Notes: generated from the sequence alone by a model not told the origin. Shown: positions 52,465 through 63,531, numbered from the stretch's first letter. The stretch is DNA of 64,000 bases from Ahaetulla prasina (GCF_028640845.1 NC_080548.1:13691814-13755813), one strand, 5' to 3'. Made by a program: numbers and translations.

Positions 52465-53040
52465 GTCTGTGTTGTGACCCAGTAAGTAGGTAGTAAGAAA
52501 CTCAGTCCGTGAAAAAACAAACTTTATTCGAACAGCTGAGAATTACTTCATTCCCAGCGTCGTTCAACTCAAATTAAAACAAATGCCTCCCAACACAAAT
52601 TCCTCAGTTCTATCGCAAACTTTGATCCAATTAGGCAAACTGCCAAAGGCCTTTCTTGGCAAACGTTCACAAGTCACAAAAATAAAGGCAAGACGTAGAC
52701 GAAGCAGGAGACGAAGCAGAAGACAAAGCTACCAACGTTGTTTTCCGGTAAAGCTGAAACACCGGTGCAGGTCTGTTTTAAGCCTTATGGGAGGGGCCAA
52801 TCATCTCTTGGCCCTACTCCCAAGTTGTCCTTTTTGCTTGAGCTGCTCTTGCCTTCTGGCAGCTCTTCTCATGCGTGCATTAGGAACAGGCTCCTCCTAT
52901 TCCTCTGCCTCACTACTATCAGACTATGGAGGCTCTGGAGTCCGCACCTCACTTCCCAATGGCCCTGGCCTCACCTCAGCCTCATCGCTGTCCAACTCCG
53001 TTGCCAGCTCCGTAGGCTGCTGACGTACCACAACAGTCTG
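52465..53040 (-). mobile_element. Solo LTR, copy 3, with perfect 5-bp TSD
   Basis: The 566-bp LTR at 52470-53035 (minus) begins TGTTGTGGTACG and ends GGGTCACAACA. GTCTG flanks it on both sides, which fixes the element's boundaries and class as an LTR retroelement with 5-bp TSD. The acidic open frame seen in the other copies is partly deleted. Confidence 0.9.
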
Positions 53041-53218
53041 AATTTGCGACTGTTTGCTATTCTCTTGCTGAGTTGCTTATAAAATAGACTACGTATAGGC
53101 TTTTCCTTTTTTTTAACAATCTTTTATCCACCAAATGTACCCTGAGGTTAAAGGCTAGGCTACTATACTGTACAAAGTTGCGGCTAGAACTTGACGGTGC
53201 AGTCTTTCTGCCTAAGGC

Positions 53219-53350
53219 TGTGTTTCTCAAGCTTGGCCGTCTTGAAGATCTGTGGACTTCAATGCCCAGAATTCCCCAGCCAGCGTATGCTAGGGAATTC
53301 TAGGTGTTGAAGTCCATAGATCTTCAAGTCGGCCAAGCTTGAGAAAGGGT
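53219..53350. mobile_element. Palindromic MITE, P-related, old
   Basis: TGTTTCTCAAGCTTGGCCG and CGGCCAAGCTTGAGAAA are the arms, with the middle words TTCAATGCCCAGAATTCCCC. No TSD is visible. Confidence 0.75.
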
Positions 53351-53404
53351 GATTTAGGAAATTAAAAAAAACATTTTAACTTGGGAAATTTTTAAAAAAT
53401 GCAA

Positions 53405-53830
53405 AATATTGCTATCAAAAGTGCACACGGAGTTCCGGTGGTGCTTACCTGAAGACATTAGCTTAAATTGGGCCTGCAGCTGTACCTGCCATTGGGCCTG
53501 GGCCCCTATAGCCCCGAGGGTCCTCCGAGTCCTCCCGCAAGGCATACAACACTTGGCTTGCCTGTGCCATGTCTGTTCAGGGCCTATGGTCCTGGACTCC
53601 CATGGGGCTTTGTCTCGTATATCCTTGCCCCTCCGTGGGGTCCCGGAGATGGCTAGGAACAGCACCTAGGGGAGGGTGTTGTTCCCACGGAGGGAGGGCA
53701 GCCAGGTGTTGGATGTTTTACAAGAGATGTTTGGGGCTGTGGGGTTTACGGGTGCAGGCCAGACCAGGGACCAGCCATGTTAGTTGTTGTGAGCTCCAAC
53801 AAACTCTTCCTTTATTGTTTTATGGATGTT
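53405..53830. other. GC-rich block of unknown origin
   Basis: Clearly richer in G and C than its surroundings, with several overlapping open frames and a CTTCCTTTATTG word near its right edge. No repeat family or gene was recognised. An unrecognised LTR, a CpG-poor gene remnant or a processed pseudogene are possible. Confidence 0.3.
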
Positions 53831-53848
53831 AGTTCGTGCCGGTAAAGG

Positions 53849-54248
53849 ATGTGGTGAAATCTAATTTTTTTTTACTACCGGTTCTGTGGGTGTGGCTTGG
53901 AGAGCGTGGCAGGGGAAGGATACTCTAAAATCTCCATTCTCACCCCACTCCAGAGGAAAGATACTGCAAAATCTCCATTCCCACCCCACTCCAGGGGAAG
54001 GATACTGCAAAATCCCCATTCCCACCCCACTCCTGGGGGAAGGATACTGCAAAATCTCCATTCCCACCCCATTCCAGGGGAAGGATACTGCAAAATCTCC
54101 ATTCCCACCCCATTCTGGGGCCAGCCAGAGATGGTGTTTGCCAGTTCTCAGAACTATACAAAATTTCCACTACCGGTTCTCCAAACTGCTCAAAATTTCC
54201 GCTACCGGTTCTCCAGAACCTGTCAGAACCTGCTGGATTTCACTCCTG
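53849..54248 (+). mobile_element. hAT-like element, family A, five units
   Basis: TGGTGAAATCTAATTT to GGATTTCACTCCTG, with five 41-bp units inside and a doubled CTACCGGTTCTCCA end. No matching TSD. Confidence 0.8.
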
Positions 54249-54380
54249 GATTCAACCATTACCTGTGTGTGTGTTTAGTTTTCTTTATACATCAGAACCT
54301 GACAGTTCCAGTAATTCTGGGTTTTGAAGTCCATACATCTTCGAGCTACCGAGTGCGAGAAACACTGGCCTAAAGCATAA

Positions 54381-54839
54381 TTCAGTTCCTTTGCGACTGC
54401 TTTTTGTTCATTCTAGGGGATTAACATGCCAGCCAGATAGTAGAGGCCAAATCACGTGTGTGTGTTTGTGTCTGTCTGTCATCTGAATTTTTGCTGCTCT
54501 TTGAGTTAGACAAGGCTGAGAATAATGCCTTTAGACAATGATTGAAGATGTCAAATGTCAGAACGAGCTAAATCAAACTATAAGATTACCTCATCCATTC
54601 GGTGTGGGCAGCCAGACCATACCCTGCAAAGCACTTTTTCTCCTTCATCTGCTCTAAGCACAGTCTTCTCTAGAATAGATTCCACCTTTAATTACCTTCA
54701 GGAGATTTTTAATCACTTAGAAGGGCAAATAATAGCATCCCAGTAGCACAGGGACTACTCCCAAGTATGATAGGCGAAACTAAATATATAGAGTGTTTTT
54801 TTTAAAAAAAAAAATATGATAAATTTTATTCTGATTTGA
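54381..54839. other. Unassigned stretch
   Basis: Nothing recognised beyond a short TG-rich run at 54456-54478. A decayed P-type half element lies just before, at 54305-54375. Confidence 0.4.
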
Positions 54840-55156
54840 GACTGAGGCAGGAGTGAAATCCAGCAGGTTCTCACACAGGTTTTAGAGAACCGGTCGCGGA
54901 AATTTTGAGTAGTTTGGAGAACCAGCAAATGCCACCTCTGGCTGGCCCCAGAGTGGGGTGGGAATGGAGATTTTGCAGTATCCTTCCCCCAGGAGTGGGG
55001 AGGGAATGGGTATTTTGCAGTATCCTTCCCCCAGGAGTGGGGAGGGAATGGGCATTTTGCAGTATCCTTCCCCTGCCACGCCCACCAAGCCAAGCCACGC
55101 CCACCAAGCCACGCCCACAGAACTGGTAGTAAAAAAATTTCACCACTGGACTGAGG
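54840..55156 (-). mobile_element. hAT-like element, family A, with TSD
   Basis: The element at 54848-55148 (301 bp) from CAGGAGTGAAATCC to AATTTCACCACTG has perfect TSD GACTGAGG and three units. Confidence 0.95.
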
Positions 55157-55309
55157 CCACTTCTTTTCTCTAGAAAAGAAAATATACCTTGATCATTTTG
55201 ATGTGTTTCACATAAATTATATTTTACTGATTATAATTCAAAAGTCACTTAGGTAGGTGGAATATTTTTCATCCTGACAAGGTACACCATTGTAAGAGCA
55301 CTGCCATGG

Positions 55310-56155
55310 GATAAATTAATTAATTAATTATTTATTTATTTATTTTATCACATTTATATACCGCCCTATCTCCCTAGGGACTCAGGGCGGTTCACAAGCG
55401 AGTAAAAAATACATATAAATACAGACTAAAATACAATTAAAAAACTTATTCTACATAGCCGAATTATTAAAAACAATATAAATATTAAAACCCATTAAAA
55501 ACCAGTATAAATTTAAAATCTAATCCAGTCCTGCGCAGATGAATAAGTGTGTTTTAAGCTCGCGACGGAAGGTTCGGAGGTCCGGAAGTTGACGAAGTCC
55601 TGGAGGGAGTTCGTTGCAGAGGGTGGGAGCCCCCACAGAGAAGGCCCTTCCCCTGGGTGTCGCCAGGCGGCATTGCTTAGCTGACGGCACCCTGAGGAGT
55701 CCCTCTCTGTGAGAGCGCACGGGTCGGTGAGAGGTATTCGGTAGCAGTAGGTGGTCCCGTAAGTAGACCGGCCCTATGCCATGGAGCGCTTTAAAGATGG
55801 TTACCAACACCTTGAAGCGCACCCGGAAGGCCACAGGTAGCCAGTGCAGTCTGCGCAGGAGAGGTGTCACACGGGAGCCACGAGGGGCTCCCTCTATCAC
55901 CCACGCAGCCACATTCTGAACTAACTATAGCCTCCGGATGCCCCTCAAGGGGAGCCCCATGTAGAGAGCATTGCAGTAATCCAGACGAGACATCACGAGG
56001 GCGTGAGTGACCGTGCATAAGGCATCCCGGTCTAGAAAGGGGCGCAACTGGCGCACCAGGCGAACCTGGTAAAACACTCTCCTGGAGACGGCCGTCAAGT
56101 GATCTTCAAAAGACAGCCGTTCATCCAGGAGGACGCCCAAGCTGCGCACCATTAC
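55310..56155 (-). mobile_element. L2-type LINE 3' portion
   Basis: Minus frames encode the reverse-transcriptase tail of an L2-like element: SLGVLLDERLSFEDHLTAVS, then ALVMSRLDYCNALYMGLPLR, and after a frameshift RVTPLLRRLHWLPVAFRVRF. The 3' UTR has CCGCCCTGAGTCCCTAGGG on the minus strand and an (AATA)n tail at the left (55312-55350). Confidence 0.9.
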
Positions 56156-56657
56156 AGGTTGTTCTCAATTTACAATCATTTAGAGGTTGCTATGATGGAC
56201 TCCCACCCAAAAAGCTCCAACCTTGGTCCCTTTAAGACTTGTGGACTTCAACTCCCAGAGTTCCTCAGCCAGCTTTGCTGGCTGAGGGACTCTGGGAGTT
56301 GAAGTCCACAAGTCTTAAAGGGACCAAGGTTGGAGACCCCTGACTTAAAACATTGTTCCAGAGTCTCCTCCCCCCCCATCACATGACAGCATTTCAGCCA
56401 CTTGGCATCCAGCCGATTGCATTGTTTTGTGGTCCCATCACTTGCATTTTGTGACACTTTTTTGCCAGTTTCCAGCAAAAAATACCTATAGGAATACTTT
56501 GATTCATTTAACAACCATAGATTTTTCTTAACAACTTCCACAAAACAAAGTCATAAAATTAGATCCACTCAGATGGGGACCTTGACTAAAACTGTCATAA
56601 CTTATGACAGAAATACTGAATTCAATTTATGGTAGTACATCAAGAACTACCTATAAT
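56155..56657 (+). mobile_element. Family D TIR element split by a P MITE
   Basis: CAGGTTGTTCTCAATTTAC at the left and ATCAAGAACTACCTATAAT at the right are the decayed ends. The P-type MITE at about 56211-56341 interrupts it. Confidence 0.6.
56211..56341. mobile_element. Palindromic hAT-like MITE, family P
   Basis: CTCCAACCTTGGTCCC to GGGACCAAGGTTGGAG then ACCCCTG. The left terminal bases are lost. The centre CAGCCAGCTTTGCTGGCTG is symmetrical. Confidence 0.85.
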
Positions 56658-56659
56658 CC

Positions 56660-56936
56660 TAAAATGGATAGATATTATACATATCAAATTATGCCGTAAG
56701 AGTATTAGTAATATGATCTGTTAATTATATTTAATGATGGTTTTATGTGATTTCTCCTCTATAACCCTAGTAATGTTTTATTATTACAGATTAAGTAGTG
56801 TAACTTTTAATTGGTCAACTCTAATCAAAATAGAAGTTTACTTGTGGGAAGTTTTTTAGCAAAAGAAGGATACTGATAGAAGAGACTATTTGTAGCTGAG
56901 GATTAAACAATGGGGTCCTTGCTATTAGAATAGCAG
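56660..56936. other. Unassigned AT-rich stretch
   Basis: Nothing recognised. Confidence 0.4.
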
Positions 56937-57331
56937 TTACAGTATAAAGAAGAAAAGTGAAACACATAGAAAAAATGAGATATACAAAAATTATCACGTC
57001 AGTTAATACTTAGTTGGGCAACCTTTAGCCTGACAACGTCTTCCCATGGAGTGAACCAAGTCTTTTAGTTCTTTAGCTGTTATAATGTGAAACCAAGATT
57101 GAAGGATTGCTTCTCTTAACTGGGTTTTATTGCTGGGTCGCTTCTGACTAACAAGTTTCTTTAGTCAGCTCCATAGATTTTCAATTGGGTTAAGGTCTGG
57201 GCTATTCCCAGACCTTAACCCAATTCCAGGCCATTCCAGCAGTGGAATATGATAACAGTGGTGTTATTAGCCATCAAACCTCAAAAATAAACTTTTCCCA
57301 AAAGGTTTCCACAATTTTGGCCACTACTGTA
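56937..57331. mobile_element. Tc1-like transposon remnant
   Basis: The right end CCACAATTTTGGCCACTACTGTA resembles a Tc1-type terminus and ends at TA. The left end TACAGTATAAAG matches only its first bases. The interior (CTTTAGTTCTTTAGCTG and TTCAATTGGGTTAAGG) looks like decayed transposase-region sequence with a perfect 19-bp hairpin at 57183-57225. Confidence 0.65.
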
Positions 57332-57512
57332 TCTACGTAGTCACTAAGAGTCAGCAATGACTTGATGGCACTCTGTCAACCAATCTTGGACAATGCACTG
57401 ATTTCTCCTAAGACTTTAGGGTTCTTCTACAGATTAGGGACACTGAGGACAGCTATGCTCACAAAATTATTTTACTCTGGTTTCCTTTCCATCATTACAA
57501 TATGTATGGTAA

Positions 57513-57712
57513 ATGTCTATGGAGATTCTTAACCATCCAGGTCATGGTTGTCCCAAAGGTGCTTTTCCAAAAAGAAGCTGCACTTTCTGGGGGGGTTCTT
57601 TTTTCCCTTGAAAATGTTTCGCTTCTCATCCAAGAAGCTTCTTCAGTTCTAACTGACTGGTGGAGAATGGAAGGATTGATATTCTTAGCAGTCATCTGGT
57701 CGTTAGCCCGCT
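57513..57712. mobile_element. Penelope-like foldback, left arm
   Basis: GTCTATGGAGATTCTTAACC, CATGGTTGTCCCAAAGGTGC, TTTCGCTTCTCATCCAAGAA and GTGGAGAATGGAAGGATTG appear in the same order as in the 24500 copy. Confidence 0.55.
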
Positions 57713-57721
57713 GAGAGTCAC

Positions 57722-58022
57722 TAACTTTCCCTCAACACTGTCAAACTATTTACTAAGTCTGCAGTACTATTAATCTTCTCATCGTTCCCATCACCCATCT
57801 CCTTCCACTTATGACTGTAACTTTGTTGCTTGTATCCTTATGATTTATATTGATATTGTTTCCTGATTGCTTATTTGTAATCTATGGCTATCATTAAGTG
57901 TTGTACCTTATGATTCTTGATGAACTTTTTTTTTTTTATGTACACTGAGAGCATCTGCACCAAGACAAATTTCTTGTGTGTCCAATCACACTTGGCCAAT
58001 ATAAAATTCTATTCTATTCTGT
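57722..58022 (+). mobile_element. Snake1-type LINE 3' end
   Basis: From CCCTCAACACTGTCAAACT through the 3' UTR to CCAATCACACTTGGCCAAT and a short (ATTCT)n tail. It breaks a Penelope-like sequence whose remainder (AAAGTCCTGCTGCC, AAAGCACCTTTGGGACC) resumes at 58027. Confidence 0.85.
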
Positions 58023-58065
58023 TCCCAAGAAAGTCCTGCTGCCTTTTGGAAAAGCACCTTTGGGA

Positions 58066-58322
58066 CCCCATGTATTGTAATGTATGTTCATACCTGAACA
58101 TCGTAAGCTACCTTTGGGAGATTAAAAAAACACATATTATGTTAATGATGATCTGTTCATTTATTTGTTGTTTCAAACTAGATTGCAGGTACCTTTTATA
58201 CCGCTCTACTTTCCAGTGGCAGCTAGAAAAGAAAGGAAATTCAGTGAACTTGAAAGAAGACTTGTCACAAGAAAGGGAAACCTTTGTGATGTGGGGCAAA
58301 ACAGTAGCATCTGTTAACAATC
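58066..58322. other. Unassigned stretch
   Basis: Nothing recognised. Confidence 0.4.
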
Positions 58323-58445
58323 CTTTAGTGCAGGAGTCTCCAACCTTGGTCACTTTAAGACTTGTGGACTTCAACTCCCAGAGTTCCTCAGCAAAGCTGA
58401 CTGAGGAACTCTGGGAGTTGAAGTCCACAAGTCCCTGCTTTAGTG
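58323..58445. mobile_element. Palindromic hAT-like MITE, family P, deleted
   Basis: The element at 58331-58437 starts CAGGAGTCTCCAACC. Its right arm is shortened to GTCCACAAGTCCCTG, yet the 8-bp TSD CTTTAGTG is perfect, so the deletion is internal. Confidence 0.9.
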
Positions 58446-58448
58446 CAT

Positions 58449-59097
58449 TATAGAATAGAATAGAATAGAATAGAATAGAATAGAATAGAATAGAATTTTA
58501 TTGGCCAAGTGTGATTGGACACACAAGGAATTTGTCTTTGGTGCATATGCTTTCAGTATACATAAAAGAAAAGATACGTTCATCAAGAATCATAAGGTAC
58601 AACACTTAATGATAGTCATAGGGTACAAATGAGCGATCAGGAAACAATCAATATTAATATAAATAGTAAGGATACAAGCAACAAAGTTACAGTCATATAG
58701 TCATAAGTGGAAGGAGATGGGTGATGGGAACGATGAGAAGATTAATAGTAGTGCAGACTTAGTAAATAGTTTGGCGGTGTTGAGGGAATTATTTGTTTAG
58801 CAGAGTGATGGCGTTTGGGAAGAAACTGTCCTTGTGTCTAGTTGTTCTGTTTTGCAGTGCTCTATAGCGTCGTTTTGAGGGTAGGAGTTGAAGCAGTTTA
58901 TGTCCGGGATGCGAGGGGTCTGTAAATACTTTCACAGACCTCTTTTTGACTTGTGCAGTATGCAGGTCCTCAATGGGAGGCAGGTTGGTAGCCATTGTTT
59001 TTTCTGCAGTTCTAATTATCCTCTGAAATCCGTGTCTCTCTTGTTGGGTTGCAGAACCAAACCAGACAATTATAGAGGTACAGTTGACGTTATGCAT
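58449..59097 (-). mobile_element. Snake1-type LINE 3' portion, longest copy
   Basis: (TAGAA)n tail at 58452-58495, then the 3' UTR, then the minus frame at 58789-59097 (102 codons) coding for the protein tail: IIVWFGSATQQERHGFQRII and TDPSHPGHKLLQLLPSKRRY. It ends at the canonical last codon followed by stop. 5' truncated. Confidence 0.9.
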
Positions 59098-59957
59098 TTA
59101 AAGACTGTAAAAGGGTTCTGTGTAAAATAAAACTATTTCGCTCTTTCCCCCTCCCCATTTCAATTAAACAAACTGGGGGGTGGACGACGACAAATCTTTT
59201 ATTATTACCCTTTGCTGGTGGGAAGGGGAGCCAGGAAGCTGTCGTTCTTATCTCTCTGTCCTTGATGAAGGGGTGGGTGACTTATCGCATGAAAACAACC
59301 CCATTAGTGTGTTACTTTTTGCAATATCAGGATAATTGTTTGTGCCCCGGGCCCTTGCTCCTTGTGTGTGCCCGGGTGGGTGCTTTGTCAGTATTTGTCA
59401 GCGTGTTTGCCAGGAACCCTCGTTGCTTGTGAAGGTTGATGCATTACTTCGCCTAATAGGCAGGAGCACGAGAACCACAGCCATTAATATTGCAGAATCC
59501 TTAGAGCTGATAAAAGGGAAGACAAGCATCATCTGAAAGGAAGTGGTTTTTCATCACCCGGCCCTTTTGTAAACATGCTACAGAAGAAACTTACTTAAGG
59601 GACCAAGGCTGGTAGATTAGGATGCAGGAGGAGAGGTTTCGTCCTGCGATTGTGAGTTTATCTCAAATCACGCCAGCAATCGCTCTTGAGAACTCTTGGT
59701 TTGCCGTCTCATAGACACTCAAGCAGATCCAGCAGAATTCTCTTTTAACTTTTTTTTTTTATTGCCCTGGGTGAATAAGGACCCGTCTTTTAAGTTGCAA
59801 GGCTGGCAATAAGGTCAGCCATTCCAGAATAATTGCCGTGACAGAAGAGCAGAGAAAGTTAGAAAATCGGGTATTTTCTACAATACTGTTGCTGGCCTTT
59901 GTCTCCGGCTTTAAGATTCATTGTTTAATCTATTTCATACTGCTTCCACTAGGAAAT
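59098..59957. other. Non-repeat stretch, function unknown
   Basis: About 860 bp with no recognised repeat apart from poly-T at 59750-59760. A candidate for unique or conserved non-coding DNA. The short open frame at 59336-59536 lacks support. Confidence 0.4.
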
Positions 59958-60155
59958 GCCAGGTAGTCCTCACTGAACAATGGCAGTTGGGGCCGGAATT
60001 TCTGTTGCTAAAGCGATGCGTTTGTAAAGTGTGACATCGCAGGACACATCAATTAACAGGGGCAATTCCGACAGTCCCACTGTCACCATTAAGCGAGGCT
60101 TGCAGGTTGTTAAGCAAGGACCCCCTCACAGTTTCCTGCTGACTTCCAACAAAAA
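59958..60155 (+). mobile_element. Family D TIR element, left half
   Basis: CAGGTAGTCCTCACTGAAC start, then GGGGCCGGAATTTCTGTTGC. A matching right half may be 60900-61115. Confidence 0.5.
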
Positions 60156-60430
60156 AGTCGATGGGGAAGCCGGCAGGAAATTGTGAATCCCAGGCTGCTT
60201 GCAAACTGGCCAGTGGGGCAAGTAAGTGGTTGCTACGGCATGGCGCAAATGCAGTAGGGCAGGGGATGGCTGCTGTCAGGGAGGGTGTGCAGACGGCTGC
60301 TGCAGGCAGGATGGGCTGCAGGCAGATGTGCTGCAGAGTGCAAGATACTCACAATGTCATCCTCTGTAGCCCAGGGTGGGCAGTTAATTTTCCCAAGGGA
60401 CCACATGCATAACTGAGACTGTTGTAGAAA

Positions 60431-60735
60431 GCTAAACACAGGGATGAAATCCAGCAGGTTCTGACAGGTTCTGGAGAACCGGTAGTGGAAATTTTGAGTA
60501 GTTCGGAGAACCGGCAAATACCACCTCTGGCTGCTCCCAGAGTGGGGTGGGAATGGGGATTTTGCAATATCCTTCCCCTGGAGCTGGGTGGGAATGGAGA
60601 TTTTGCAATATCCTTCCCCCAGGAGTAGGGAGGAAATGGAAATTTTGTAGTATCCTTCCCCTGCCACACCCACCAAGCCACACCCACCCACAGAACCGAT
60701 AGTAAAAAAAATTAAATTTCACCACTGGTTAAACA
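60431..60735 (-). mobile_element. hAT-like element, family A, with TSD
   Basis: The element at 60439-60727 from CAGGGATGAAATCC to AATTTCACCACTG has TSD GCTAAACA/GTTAAACA (7/8) and three units. Open frames over it are shadows. Confidence 0.9.
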
Positions 60736-60899
60736 TATACGATTGTGGGCCAGACAGGGACAGCCAAAGGACTGGATGTGGCCCATGGGCCATAGAATGG
60801 CCAACTCTGCTGTAGCCAATTACTTCAGTAGAAAAAGTTGGGGGAATAGGAGCAACTTACAGGAGTCCCTTGTGACCTTCCGTGCTAGCTTCCACATTG

Positions 60900-61115
60900 A
60901 CTTTGCTTGTGGGGAACTGGCGGAGAAGGTCACAAATGGCTGTCACATAACTATGAGGATGCTGTAATGGTGCCAAGCACCTGGATCACAATCACATGAC
61001 CACAGCGGTGCTGTAACAGCGGCAAATTCGAGAACTGGAAGAAAGTACCATTCTTCCAATGCTATCATGACTTCACTGAATGGGTAGTTGTAAACCAAGG
61101 ACTACCAATATACAA
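60900..61115 (+). mobile_element. Family D TIR element, right half
   Basis: GATCACAATCACATGACCAC and GGTAGTTGTAAACCAAGGAC match the right part of family D. Confidence 0.5.
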
Positions 61116-61528
61116 TCTCATGAAGGGAACATGAAAAAACACCAAAACAGAGCTTTGAGGGCAATTTATTGTTAATTGTTCGTTTTCTGGCTGTTCTATG
61201 CATCCATCCATCCATTCTTTCATTCATTCATGGAATCTATATGGTCACCCACCCAGCTCAAATAATTGCAACCGTGGGCACTGGGAGGCCGTTTAAATTC
61301 TATGAATGAATGAATAACTGATGTGCCAATTGGCACTTCCTGAATTTGAGGGAGAGCTTTCTGCAGTGGGCACAGCCAGACTCAGAATGGCTGTTACACA
61401 TTCAGCTCTTGGGAGTGGGCTATTATTGTCAGAAGATGGTTTGGAGGCATAACTGTATGTCCTGTGCAGAGCTTTATGGAAGAAGAGTAGAAAACAAATA
61501 CATTTGAATTAGGGACTCTTATTTTTTT
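61116..61528. other. Unassigned stretch
   Basis: Short CATC and ATTC repeats near 61200-61230. Otherwise nothing recognised. Confidence 0.4.
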
Positions 61529-61648
61529 TTGTCTGTCTGTCTATCATCTATCTATCATCTATCTATCTGTCTATATCATCTATCTATTTATATGTCTATA
61601 TCATCTATCTATTTATCTGTCTATATCATCTATATATCTTATCTATCA
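61529..61648. repeat. (CTAT)n microsatellite
   Basis: CTAT tetramers mixed with CTGT and CATC. It directly precedes the SINE. Confidence 0.9.
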
Positions 61649-61650
61649 AA

Positions 61651-62003
61651 GGTGGCTCAGGGGCTAAGACAGCTGAGCTTATCGATCGAAAGGTCGGCAG
61701 TTCGGCGGTTTGAATCCCTAGTGCTGCCATGTAACGGGGTGAGCTCCCATTACTAGTCCCAGCTTCTGCCAACCTAGCAGTTTCGAAAGCACGTAAAAAT
61801 GCAAATAGAAAAAATAGGGACCACCTTTGATGGGAAGGTAACAGCGTTCCGTGCGCCTTTGATGTTGAGTCATGCCGGCCACATGACCACGGAGACGTCT
61901 TCGGACAGCGCTGGCTCTTCGGCTTTGAAACGGAGATGAGCACCGCCCCCTAGAGTCGGCAACGACTAGCACGTATGTGCGAGGGGAACCTTTACCTTTT
62001 ATC
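61651..62003 (+). mobile_element. tRNA-derived SINE, ~345 bp family
   Basis: A-box-like TGGCTCAGGGG and B-box-like GGTTTGAATCC, then CATGCCGGCCACATGACCAC, CGCCCCCTAGAGTCGG and GGGGAACCTTTACC. It is the most complete of the three copies, flanked by (CTAT)n on both sides. Confidence 0.9.
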
Positions 62004-62029
62004 TTATCTATCATCTATTTATATCATCT

Positions 62030-62547
62030 ATCTACACCAGTGGTTCTCAACCTTTATAGTGCTGCGACCCCTTTAATACAATTCCCCATGATGTGGCGAC
62101 CCCTTTAATACAATTCCCCACGATGTGGCGACCCCCAACCCTAAAATTATTTTCATTTTGAATTTATCGCGCCTGAAGCCATATTGGCTAGCAATCTGAA
62201 CTGCTTGCGATTGCCTTGAGGACGGAGGCATTAAAGCGGAGACTCCTCCCCTATTAAATTTATCGCGCCTGAAGCCAGGCTAGTGATTGGGAGTGATTGC
62301 AGCTGGCTTGAGAGGGAGACATCAGAGCAAAGTTTTCTCTCTTTTTTAATTGATCACGCCTGAAGCTGAATTCGGCTAGCGATTTGAAGAGCCTGCAGCT
62401 GGCTTGTGAAGTCAACCATTGGAGTGCGATTCTTCAACTCACAAGTATACTTCCCATATTTCTGATGGTCTTAGGCGACCCCTGGCAAATCGTCATTTGA
62501 CCCCCAACGGGGTCCCGACCCACAGGTTGAGAACCGCTGATCTACAC
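62030..62547 (+). mobile_element. hAT-like element, family F, with TSD
   Basis: The element at 62038-62539 (502 bp) has ends CAGTGGTTCTCAACCT and AGGTTGAGAACCGCTG and perfect TSD ATCTACAC. It landed inside the CTAT microsatellite. The interior repeats TTTATCGCGCCTGAAGCC at least twice. Confidence 0.9.
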
Positions 62548-62588
62548 CTATCTATCTACCTACCTACCTTCCTATCTACCTACATCTA

Positions 62589-62646
<58 letters not shown>

Positions 62647-62648
62647 AA
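62548..62648. repeat. (CTAT)n/(CTAC)n microsatellite
   Basis: Continuation of the tetranucleotide tract beyond the hAT insertion, with about sixteen CTAT units at the end. Confidence 0.9.
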
Positions 62649-63122
62649 TCAAAACGGATGTTTGATGCTGTGCAGTAAAAATAAGTTTGCGGTCTTGTAT
62701 GCCGTTGGCAATTTGCCCATAAAGTTCAAACTGTCAAGATTTCTTAATCTTATAATAAAAGAAACCATCAGGAAGTCATTAAAAAAAAGAAGGGGGACTA
62801 ATTAGAAAGCTTGAGGGAAATGGGAATGTTCTATAGGAATGCAGTTGTCCCCAATGACTTTAATTTGTATGAGACACTTTGCCTACATTTTGTTTAGAAA
62901 GCTCAGGGCCAATACCGCCCATCAGGAGCACTCTGCAAATGTGCCAATCATCCTTCGTTTTATTACTGTTTGCAACATTGGGCGCTCTCTGTGTTGGGCC
63001 TTTTTATTCCTGAACAGAGATGCGCTCCTATTGTACAGAAAGAAATATCTAAGATGACCGATTCATGCCTTCTTGGTATTGATAATGCTTTTCAGGTATG
63101 GATGAAAAAAATGTCTTTATGC
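62649..63122. other. Non-repeat stretch, function unknown
   Basis: Nothing recognised. Confidence 0.4.
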
Positions 63123-63531
63123 CTTTAAATTATAGTGACCAGACGTCCCGCTTTTGGCGGGACAGTCCCGCTTTTTAATAATTTGTCCCGCGTCCCACGG
63201 CAATTCCAAAAAGTCCCGATTTTTTTTTTGTTTCACTCCCATTCTGAAAATGGGAGGCGGCAACGCAAGAGGAGGAGGCGGAGAAGGGGGAGTGGCAGAG
63301 AAGGGGGCGCGAGAGGGAGGAGAGACGCCGCTTGACTTCACCCGAGAGGAAGAGAAGAGCCGAGAGGAGAGCCAAGGAGAGCCGAGCCTGCCTGGAAGAG
63401 CGGAGAAGCAGCAGCCGCTCCTCCTCCTTCAGGCAGGTGGCAAGACTCAACACGCATGCGCAGCCCCCCCCCCCCCCAATCAATGGTGTCCCGCTTTGCC
63501 ATCGCTGAAATCTGGTCACTTTACTTTAAAT
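63123..63531. mobile_element. hAT-like element with TSD CTTTAAAT (first)
   Basis: The element at 63131-63523 (393 bp) has ends TATAGTGACCAGA and TCTGGTCACTTTA. The interior has GTCCCG words near both ends and a GAGG-rich centre. Perfect TSD CTTTAAAT at 63123-63130 and 63524-63531. The 114-146 codon frames are not supported as genes. Confidence 0.9.
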
